Assembly: GCA_018816885.1 (NCBI GenBank) | Contig: JAHIUS010000051.1 | Location: 1-62,678, forward strand | DNA from: Patescibacteria group bacterium | GTDB taxonomy: Bacteria; Patescibacteriota; Gracilibacteria; UBA1369; UBA12470 | Length of the DNA: 62,678 nucleotides | Reading direction: 5' to 3' | Shown here: piece after piece, positions 25,201 through 37,200 of the stretch | Numbering within the stretch: position 1 is the stretch's first letter | How the letters are laid out: each line of letters starts with the position of its first letter | The notes under the pieces: model-generated | Databases searched by the model: none | What the model saw: the letters and a program-made list of their open reading frames with translations, nothing else | Told to the model about the DNA's origin: nothing | Position numbers and translations under genes: made by a program

Positions 25201-28200
25201 ATCCGAGATATGTGAGTTTTCAGGATTTAACCCTTAATTATCGGGAGATTTTTTATCCTAATGCTTTTGAGGCTTCGAGTTCTCAGGATTTTTTGAATGA
25301 AATTGAAAATCTCGAACAATATATACTAAGTATTCCGTTCGGATCGCCTTATTCGAATTATCTTTCGGATTATTTTGACGAAAATATTCACGAGGAAATT
25401 CTGGAGGACGCTATCGCCTGGGCGAATATGAGCGTTGATGAGAAGCATGGGTATATTCTTTCCAATTATCTTGGAGACGGGAACGCATATTCGGGAGATC
25501 TCGAGGACGGATACGAGGTGGCTTATCTTGTAGGACAGGGAGACCAAACCGGGTACGATTACGGTTTTAATCCTATTCTGAAAGCTGAAGATCACGATCT
25601 GGAGTTCAACAATCCTTCGATGAATTATAATCCCGATGCTTTGCCGGGGCTGCCGGAACCGGTTGAGGAGGAGGAAACCTTCTCCCCTATCAATATATTC
25701 AAGTGGCTTGAAGAGATGATAGAGTGGATAGACAGCCTTTCCAGCCTGGGTATCGGGATACCCATGGAGCTTGCTTGCGGAGGCTACTGCCCCGACAGCG
25801 ATATGGATGGAATCCCCGACCTTGAGGATCCCAACGACGAGGCGGACTCAAATGATGACGGGATTTTGGACGGCGCGGAAGAGTCCGTATATATGGCTTT
25901 TGATATCGAGAGAGATAAGATTGCAACGGGCGGCTCGGACTCTACCGAGGTCATTGTGAAACTTTATAATTCGGCCGGCGAGATTAATACTTATGATAAC
26001 TTTACAGAGGTTCAATTGGATATTATTGAAGGCGATGAATTCGGGCGTATTTCTTCTACTAACCCTATCATTGCCTTTGAGGGAGAGGCTTCTTTTACTC
26101 TTACATCCACCTTGGAGCCGGGAGTTATTACTTTAAATGCCACCGCTCTTAACAATGATGTAATGGGCGCTATCGGATATGTTGAATCCGTTACCAGGCA
26201 TGTGAAGGTTTACACTTATGATGTTGAGTTTATTACTGGTGAAAATATTTATACCGGCACTGAGCTTAGCGACATTGTTCTTAATTATAATGACGAAACT
26301 CTTGTTTCCGTTGATTCCGAAACAGGCAAGATTCAGGTTGCCGATGGAGTTGAAATCGAGGTTCTTCCCGCCGAGGGAGAGAAGCCTACAAGAATAGGTT
26401 TTGATTATGATGGTGAAACGCTCGGGGTTTTGTATGTTGTGCCGGGGGCTTTGGATTGGGATCATGTTTCCGTCACGGACAAGGTTGAATACGACAACTA
26501 CACCGTTGCTGAAAACGGTGACGATGAACTGCTTATTTGGGAAGGCGCTGTGCGTCCGATTGCGGCTATCAAAAATAACGGACAGATTTTTGTGCGGGAT
26601 GATTTAGGGGTGACTATCGATCTGCTTGATTACAATTTCGCTTCCGGTTTTTCTATCAAAATCGATGACGAGAAAATTGCGGAAGTCGAGGTTGATCTTA
26701 GTTCGAGAGATATTAATATTATTATGCCCGAGGAAGATTATTTGAGTTTTTGGGATAAGGTTTTAGGGTTTTTTAAAGGAGAAAAGGCTCTCGCGGACCC
26801 GATATGGCCGGATAGCGACCTGGAGGGGCTGAATGATCTTTTTGAATACACTATCGGAACGGATTACCTGCTGGAAGATACCGATGAAGACGGCTACAAC
26901 GATTGGGACGAGCTGCAAAACGGTTACGACCCATCTTCTTCGGGAGATCCTTTGTTTAGCGATCTGACTCCCGGGCACGAGGCTTATTCCGATGTTATCG
27001 AACTTTATTTGAGAGGAATTGTTACGGGTTATTCGGATGGTAGCTTTAAGCCGGAAAAGGCTATTACGAGAGAGGAGTTTACCAAGCTGAATCTTGGCGG
27101 AATCTGTCATTACTGTTCCAGTTATGCGGAAAGTGTTAATGAAGATATTGAGGCGAAGTACAGCGCCGACCCTTTCCCTGATGATGATATTTCAGACGGG
27201 CTTTATTACTGTGTTGCGGAGGCTAAGAACGAGGAGTTGATTTCCGGTTATAAAGGAAAAATAAATCAGGGATATTATTTGCCGGGCAACAATATAAGTC
27301 GTGCCGAGGCTACTAAGGTCATCTTGGAAGCCGCCGCGACTGTTGATGATGTTTTTAAGTCTAATGATTATCTGGGTGATGACAAACCCTGGTTTTACAA
27401 CTACATCGTTAAGGCGCAGTCGCTTGGGCTTTATCCGGAGGACAGGTTTTTGGAATTGGATCACTTCAGCAGTGATGCTTTTCGAGAGTTTTTTCATTCA
27501 GAGATAAAGGCCGGCGGGACGTTCATAGATTTTCTGGAAGGCGACATTACAAGGGCCGAGTTCGCGATGATGGTTGTGAACCTTATCGATATTTATGACT
27601 GTCGCGGAGACGATCAAGATCAGGACGGGCTTTCCGATACGGAGGAGCTTCTCAACTACCTCACAGACCCTTTTGACCCCGATACCGATGACGGAGGGAT
27701 TACGGACTTCACTGAGGTTATCAGGGGTACGGATCCGCTTGATTTCACCGATGACGGGATAGATGATGCGGACAGTGATTATCTTTCCAATGACGAGGAG
27801 AATGATATCTTTTCCACTCTATACAACGATAATGATACCGATGATGGCGGGGTGATTGACGGTCTGGAGGTTCTTTACGGAGTTGATCCTTTACGGGGGG
27901 ATGATGATTTATTTGGGTTTTCGCTTGAGGGAGGGGTTTTTGCCGCCGGGGATTACTGGGAAAAGGATTTTGTTTATGCTTCTTCCGATTATGTCGAGAC
28001 TATTGTTACCGAGAATATTATTTATATTAAAAAAATTCCGGCTGACGGATATTCACGGCTTCACTTAAGAGCGGAGGTTATAAATGAAAACGGACTTATC
28101 GACACGACGGATAACAGCAGCATTATAACTTTTATCATCAAAGATTCCGGCAACAATTATGCCGATGTAAAACATAAGAATGTTGCGGTTTTGGGCGGAG

Positions 28201-31200
28201 TTGCCGAAACGGAAATAATTGCCAAAACCACTTCCGGGGAACTCGAAATTACAGCTGAAATTTCTCCCGAATATTTGCCGGTGCATGATGCGGATCTTGA
28301 GGTTTATCCGGGCGAACCTGCAAGTATGGAGTTCTCCCTATCTTCAGATGTGATGGCGGCGGGAGGGGTTAATAAGATGTCAGGCGCGCTATTTATTTAC
28401 GATGCTTACGGGAATATTGCTTATAACGACCCTTATGTTGTTACTTTTGAGGGCGGGGGGCAACTTAGCAATATTATAGATGAGGATGAAGATGTCGCAG
28501 GGATACAAGTGACCACTTTTGAGGGCTATATACCTTTTTCCGTTGTGTCGACTGAGGAAGAGGGCGTGATAACTTTGACGGCGAGTTATCTTGGGGTTTC
28601 CGCGACCAAAGATATTCAGGTTCTAGACGGAATAAGTCTTGTTGTTGATCCTCTTGATAGCGTTCTGACGGCAAACGGGCACTCTTCGACAGAGTTTGAA
28701 GTACGAGCCGTTGATGAAAATGGAAATTTGCTTACCGGGTTCAATACACCTATCGATGTAGCCTCTATTGATGACTCTTTCGGGGTTATCGATTCCGCGA
28801 CACAGATCGAGCTTTCTGCGGGAGTCGGGACCGGAAGTTTCATGTCTTCTACCGTTGCCGGAGATGCCTATATAATGGCTTCCGCCGTCGGGATTGAACC
28901 GGGAAGCGCCAAGGTTGTTACCGAGCCGGGACCGGTGCACGAGCTCAGGATTGCGCCTTATGACGGCAGCAATATCGCAACAGTAGGCTCCAGTAAAAGC
29001 TTCTTGGTTTCAGCTTATGATGCTTACGGAAATTTCGCCTACAACGATTCGGCGACCGAAGTTCTTCTTAGGATTACGGACGGCACGCAGGAATACGGAA
29101 CTCTTGGAGGTCAGTACATATATACAAATGAAGGTTCTGCCGTATTCATTGTCAATGCCGGCGAGGAAAGCGGTGTTGTCAATGTTATCGCCTCCTCTCC
29201 TAACCTTATGTCCGGGACAACGAGCACTCAAGTTCTTGCAGAGATTTCCGAGATTAATCCCGAGGTTCTTTATGCTAATTTGCTTGGGGCCCCTGTCGGG
29301 CAAGTGACGCATGATGATTATTTTGGAGGCGTTTTCCTTTTTAACGGAAAAACTCAAGCTGCGGCCAGTCTTCTGGATTATCCCGAGCCGAATAAGCGAA
29401 TGATGCAGTTGGATTCGAGCGGTAAGAGTACTCTCATTGAGGGAAACTTCCTTGTACATGAGGTTGTTCCAAGCGGTGACAGCGGTCTTCCCATGAAGTT
29501 TGTTTGGAAGGATGATCCATTGAATCTGACTTTGGCCGAGATTATTGTTGTCGCGAATGGCGGGGTTTATCAGAGCGAAGATCTTTCTTCCGAGAGCGAC
29601 AACGGAGTTTATATTTCCCTTAAGACAACTGATGATGACTATACAATTAAACAGCGGTTTTCCAGGTTTAACAGCTCGATGAGTCTTCTTGAGAATGGCA
29701 ATGAGGTTCTTTCCGTTTTTGGCAACGGACAGCTTAAGCTTTATTCGGCGGCTTATAATTTGGATTTGAATTCCGAGTTTGATTATCCGGCCGTTGATGT
29801 CTTCAAAAACGGTAACTTTATTGCAACCGTCTTGCTTATTGCGGGAACTTCTCAAGATGTGCAGCTTCTTTCCGATGAGTTTGACTGGAACGACTGGACT
29901 TCCCTTAATCCCGGGGTTTACATGAAACAACATCCGAGCAGCGAGTACGGGTTTGAAATATCTTTCAGCGGCAGTTCGAGCGCCGATCCGGTGGGATACT
30001 TTTTGACAGATAAATTCTCTACTCTCCCCTCTTCGCAAGCTCCTTCACTCGGGTACTCTTCCCTTGATAATGCCGGAACGGAAGGCGGGATAGGTTTTAA
30101 GGGAGATAACAAAAACATACTTCTTTTCGCCGCCGGGAATTCCGCCGGAGAGTCCAATTTGACCGCTGTTTCGGAGATAGGGGTACTTCTTGGCGACCCG
30201 ACAATTTCTTTAAAAAACGATAATTCCGCGAACAGCCTCGGATACACCAAAGACATTGGGAAAATCATTCTTGCCGGTGATGAGCCGCCTCAAGATATCG
30301 TTCCGCTCGATTACAACAACGACAATTTACAGGATCTGCTCATTGCTTATGAGGACGGCACTATCAAGCTTCTTGAGAATCAGAATTCCGAGGACAGGTT
30401 CGAGGATCGCGGAGATTTGCTTGAGATTGCAGGTGGGATTTTGAGTTTTGATCATACGGATTTCGATCAAGACGGCTATGAAGATCTGCTGATTGCAACC
30501 GAGGATGCTTGTATTGATGGTGAAATTTGCGTGTATCTTTATAAAAATAATGAGGGCAGCTTCGAGAGAATTAATCTTGATATTGATGTTGGAAGTCAGG
30601 TTTATCAGATTATGGCGAAAGACATGAATGATGACGATTACCCTGATATTGTTACGTCCGATAACGTTGGCACTATTAAGCTTTTTTATAATGATGCCGG
30701 GGAGATTGATCCCGAGGGGCAGTATATTGGGAATTTGGGGGTAAAAGTTGATGCCGACAGCGATTACGGCGATGAGGTTTATCTGTATTATGACGGTATT
30801 CCTATTCCGAAGGGGGCTTATACTTATTCTCTTCCTATAGAGGTTTCAGGGACCGATACGGGGCTTGATGATGAGTACAGTACGCTTCTTGCATCCGGGC
30901 TTAATGGGCTTAAGATTTCCGGAGATGAGCTTAGTTCTTCCGAGGAGGTTTTGTTTTTGAAGTCTTCTTTTGATGAAAATATTTCGGTAAGCAAAACCGG
31001 TGTTGATATTAACGGAAGTGTTATCGAGCCTGATGATCAGGTCGAATACATGCTTTCCGTTACAAATCTGACTAATTCCGCCATTTACGATCTTTATTTG
31101 AGCGACATCGCTCCTTCTTTACTTAATGTTGACTTGGAAAGCTTCGAGTGCATGAGTTCATGCGGGAATTTGCAGGTTGAGAAGACCGGTGTAAATGAAA

Positions 31201-34200
31201 GACCTTTTGTTTTGAGCGGGGTTTCCGTTGGCGCGGGACAGACTGTTCAAATCAGCTATAGCGCGATCGTGAACTCTGTTCCCAAGGTTAATTTGATGAT
31301 CGGACATGATTTTGATGATTATAATGATGATGATTATCTTGATATATTGGCTTCTCCGGAGGGCAATCCGACAGGTCAGGTTGTTTATTTTTATTCGAAC
31401 GGATCTTATTTTGAAGGAGGGCATAATATTCTCGGATTCTTCGGAGGTCTCCGTAAGATAAACTACACTCAAGAAACTTCCGATCCACCCGATGCTTCGG
31501 AAGAGAGTAATTCTCTTATCGCTGATATTTTTGCCAGTGCCGGTTTGCCTGAAATTGATTTTGAAAAAGACCTGAATGAGGATTCCATACCTGACGATAT
31601 TGCTTTTGAAATAAGCATTAATGAGGACGAGGAGCAGGAGATCGAGCCTCCCGAGCTCTATAATGCAGTTGCGGATATATTGATTAATGATATGGACGGT
31701 GACGGGCTTGTTGACAGTTGGGATCGAGAGCCGACTATTGCCGATACAGGTGACATGACCATTGCTCAAGCCGCCGCCGAAGTTGGTGAGTTTGCGGAAG
31801 CCGCCGTTGAAGTTGTAGGCGAGGCTATTACTTATACCAAGATGGCTCTCTCTGCTACCGAAGGGTTCTTGGAATCCCTTATATGCGGAGGAGGATGCAT
31901 CGCTACCCCTGTTAATGTGGCTTTTTTGGCTACCGGCATGTTTAATGTACTGGGGATACCTGCCGGGATTGATCCGGGCTTCCCTGTTTTTGGAATTCTT
32001 TCGTTCCCTCCGTTTCTTTGTGTCGGGCCGATGTGTTATGCATCGCAGACTTTCAGAATGTATTTTTCGATTACTACAACACTCGGCATGGCGACAGCTT
32101 TTTGTGTCGGGCCTTATCCTAATGGTTTCTGTTGGTCGTTTAATTTGCCGATTTTGCAGCTTTCGGGGGTTTGCGACGAGCTTAATGCGGGATTCAACGC
32201 CGTCATGTCCGCAGCTACATCTTTTGTATCACAAGGCACTTCCGCCTTAATGAATATTGCTTCTTCCATACCGGGAGTTGAACCCGGAGGAGGAGGAGGC
32301 AGCGGCGGTCTGACCAATTACACGCTTGATAATTATGCCGTTTCGGCGTCTTTTTCGATGAACATACAGGTCCCCGGCTTCCCCGATATATTCACTGATT
32401 GGTGGAAGAGGCAGAAGCACGAGATACTGCAGCTTCTCGATTTGCCGGACATTTATTTTATTTATCCAGATATTGTTTCTTTGGTTGGAAATATCCCCGA
32501 AACGATTGAAAAAATTGAAACTTCCGATATCAACGGTCTTTCCAAGTTTTTATCGATTTTAAACAGTCTTCCAGTACTGCAAGTTGAAACCGAAACCGTT
32601 ACCTTCAATATACCCGTCCTGACCTATTCGGAAATTATCAAGTACAAAGAGCTGTGGTATATCTGGTTGCTTGAAGCCAAAGCTGAGGCTGAGCGTGTTC
32701 GCGATACCTGGCTGGAAAACGGGTTTTCCGCCGAAATTGACGGCGTACTTGAGCTTATAAACTCTGTTGAAGCGAATATTCAGGTACTTGACGATTATCT
32801 TGAGTTCCCGAAAGAGCTCGTTAAGTACAGACACCTTGAGGTTGAGCTGATTGAACAAATCATATGTTATTTGGAGGCTGTTTTGGGCAATACTATAGGT
32901 TATTTACTGGTGAATAAGGAGAGAATTCTTCTTTGGAAGCAGTTTGTAAAAGATATTATTAACGCTTTTCGCACCTGGGGTACTCTCTTCGAAGTCGCGA
33001 TTAATTATCAGGATTCTTGTGATAAATGTACGAATTCGAGAGGAAGTCTTATTGAGCTACTGATGAAGCTTTTCATATTTATCCCTGAAATCCCTGTTGT
33101 TGAACTACCGAACTGGCCGGATATAGTTCTTGATGTGTCTCAAATACAGGCGGGGCTTGTAATAAGCTGGCCGGAGATAGCTTTCCATGCGGAACCGCTT
33201 ATTTTACCTGAATTCCCGCCTCTGAAGCTGCCTGACCTGCCTACATTCGGCGTTGGCTTGTCATTGCCTTCCGTACCTGTCATTCCGGGTCCTCCGAGCC
33301 TTCCTGATCTTCCGAAATTACCGCCTCTGCCTATTCCTAAGCTCCCGGACATCCCACCACCGCCGGAGGTTCCTTCTCTTGATATAGGGATACAGATTGC
33401 TTTGGATATTGTGGGTAATGTTATTCAAATAATATGTCTTGTTCTGCAGGGTATGATTCCTACTTCCGAAAGCATGCTTAAGGGCAAGATCGAAGATCTG
33501 ACTCAAAGACCTTTGGATGTTCTGTTCCCTATCGATTTCGGGCTTAAGTTCAATGCGCCCGCTATTTCGTTGGATTTCGTGAAGCAGATTGAAATTATTG
33601 CAAAAATGAACTTCTCGATTGAGTTCACACCTATCCTTGATGCGACGAAGTTTGCCGCCGATCTTGCCAACGGTATGACCAATATATTTGTTTCCGGCTT
33701 CAATAAAATCTCCGAAACCATCTCCGATGTTGCCGAGGAAGCGATGTCCGCTCCCGCTGAGGCCGGCGACACTTTCATGCCTGATGAGATCGATATGGAT
33801 ATAGGTATGGCTGAGCCAAGCGGAGTCGAAGAAATTTATGCGGAGCAGGCCGGACTTCTTGCGCAGGCACTTAAAAGCCTTCAGGATTTCACAGAGGAAT
33901 ACAATAAAACTGTCCCTGAAGATATAATTCTTGTTGCGGAACAGAAATACATCTCCAAAGAAGATTTGCCGGATTACGAGGATGCTGTCGCGTCGAATTA
34001 TCGCGAATACCACGAATACATCGCCGGGACTCCGACAGAGTCTTTATTAAGTCTGCAAGAACACCTTATCGCTTATGTTGAAAATAATGGCTCTATAAGC
34101 ACTACGATTGAAGATACCGGTTGGGACGGGTTCCAAAGACTTCTCGTTCAAGATTCGGCTTCCGACTATCTGCTTGCCGATTATGAAGAAGGCGGCTCAT

Positions 34201-37200
34201 GGACCAATGTACCGGATTTCGAGGCATCCACTTCCGACTACTCCCCTGTTACTGATGAAAATCTTTCGGATATCGAAGATGGGATGTCCGAGGCTGTCGA
34301 GAACTTCCTTCTAGCCGATATTGGAGAAAATGACGCTTCGGAGGCGGGTTCTGCCTACACTCCTCCTTCTTCTACACCTAAAGGTATGTTCATTTATGAT
34401 CCGGTAGAGCAAGTCAACGACCGCCTTGTCGACTATACGGATGAGGCTGACAGCGAGAGTCATATAGTGGTCTTTGACATGGATAATGATTCGGATGACG
34501 ACATTGTTTACAGTTATGGAGGCACCATTTATGTAAAAGAAAATCTCGACAATAATCCTCCTTCTTTCGGGCATTATGCCGGCGTGCCGAGACTTTTTGA
34601 GGATGATTACTTCATGCCCGAGAGACCAAGTATCAACGGATTCTACAATGGTGAAATCGGGAACGAAGAGGCCAATATTTCATTCAACGCAGACTCGGAC
34701 ATAGTCGGTTACGATGTTTATTATTACGACAATCTTTCCGATATTGATCTTGGGAATTCACCGATTGGAATCATCAGTCTGCTTGCGGATCCGAGTGATG
34801 AGGATGTTATATTCCGTGACGGTTCCGGATCGGGTTATGTTCTCGGAGATACTGTTTCCACCAGTTCGCAAGGCCAAGCTTTTGTTACCGACTATAATGA
34901 TATTTTTATTATTCCGAAAAATACTTCTTATACATTTACGGATGTCTCCAAAGGGTTCGCTCATATCGGATCCGCCTCCGCGAATGCTTTATTAAAAAAT
35001 TCCTATCTGCGAACACCTGTCTACGAAAACGGCGAGACTATAATTAAAGGTGGCGATCTGATTCATACGCTTGAAGATTCCGAGATTTATCTCGACCTGG
35101 AAGATCAGTACACTCTTATTCTTTCCGCAAATACTGTTTTTGCCATCGATACTTATTTCAATTGGAATCTTTCTATCCGGGTTGAAAAAGGTGCGATCGA
35201 GATAATCGATACTTCCGAGTCGAATAGAGCCGACCAGCAGACGCTTGTTGACGGAATGCTGATCTACGAAGAGGACATCGTGCAAGGAGATGCCGAAATC
35301 GTTCTTGCCGAGGGAGGTATTATCGATCTTGGAGAAGATCAGACTTATTTCTTTAAAAAGCTAACTTCCTCAAGCAATCCAAGTATAGACATAACTCTCG
35401 AAAACGGAACCTACTACACTCAAATATGGTCGATAGATGAAAACGGCGCACACTCAACAAGCACCAATACAGTCCTTCTCGCGCCTCAAATCTGTGCCGA
35501 TGATTCTCCACCTTATCCGGATGCCGGAGCTAGCACAAAAGACCTCGCGATATTCAATACTTTGACTCTTGATGCGAGCGGTTCTTTCGACAGCGAATCC
35601 GAAATCCGAGAGTACTACTGGGACACGAATATAGGTGCCGATTACGACGGCGACGGTGTTTCCAACAACGACGCCAACTACTATCACGATCTTGATCCGA
35701 CTGTCGATTACGACGGAGACGGCCTTTCCGCCAACGACCGCGACGATCCTTATTATGAAGTCGGCCCTTATGATGAGGCCGGCACACATCAAGTCGCGCT
35801 TTGGGTCACAGATGAAGCCGGGAACGCAAGCTCACAACTTACCACGATCAATGTTTTCGTCCCGGATATCTTCATAGACCATGCTTCCACCGAGACAGGC
35901 ATCGTAACCGGCCACGTTGATCCTGAGATCGTCGATATGCCGTTTATTTTGATCCGCGATAGAGATTCCGTTATCACTCAAATAATCACAGACGGCGCGA
36001 CAGGCAGCGGCAAATACTTCACTGCCGAGTACGGCACTTATGAGATTGCCGATGTCGATATTGAGAGCAGAACTCTTATTTTGAATGGTGACGGTGACCG
36101 TGTTGCCGAGTTCAGCCCCGAGACAAGTCAGATCATTATTATTGACGAGCGTTATGCTGTTGATGTGATTGAGGCCGACCTTGATTGGCCGACTCGACTT
36201 ATTATTTACGAAATCGCCAGCGGCGAGATTCTTCAGAGTATTTTGCTTGTTACTGATCCTAATACCGATGTTGCGATTATCGAAGAGTTCAGCTCTGCAG
36301 ATCGGGGCGTGCAGGTGAAGGTTGTTTCCGGTAGTTTTGATTTTGAAAGTATCGGGGCGTCCGACCCTCTATTCCCGGGCAGCGTCGAAGTGCTTCTGGA
36401 TGATGAGCGGCAAGTTCTCATTGCTTCCGATGGAAATATTTATCTTTTGCAGGATGGTTTTGATTTAAATCTTAAAGAGGCGCAAAGCCTGAATGACCCT
36501 CTGATTATCGAACTTACTTATGAAGGCAAAACTATTGCCGAGCTTTTGATTTCCACTTCCGATGAGGTTTCCGAATCAACAACAAACGACCTTATGCTCC
36601 CCCCTATGTCCGGCGCAGATGTTGATCTCGGGAAAGATTCCGACGGAGACGGTATTCCGGACGACACCGAGATTATTTACGGGCTTAACCCGCTTGATCC
36701 TTCCGATGCGAATCAGGATAACGATGGAGACGGACTTTCTAATCTTGATGAGGCCGCGCTCGGTACAGACCTTAACGATTCCGATTCTGATAACGATGGT
36801 CTTTCCGATTACACCGAGATTGAGAACGGGCTTGATCCTCTTTTGGAAGTTGATGAGCCTTTCGCTGATATTGAGATTGATGATCCTCTTTTCCTTGATG
36901 TTTATGATCTTGCCGGAAAAGGCGTTTTGTCCGGCTACGAGATTGATGGCGAGAACTACTTCCTTCCGGATCAAGAGATCAAAAGAGCTGAATTTGCCAA
37001 AATTATGCTTGCTATCTTGTGTATTGTACCGCGAGAGGAGGCTTACTATCCGCCTCAAGTGTTCAATGATATTTCTGATGTTAACGCTTGGTATTACGAT
37101 GAGACCAAGGAGTCTTATTTGAGAGGATTTATTACGGGTTATCTTGCGGAAATCGATGTAAACGGCATGGCCCCTTTCAAACCGGGAGAGACCATTACAC

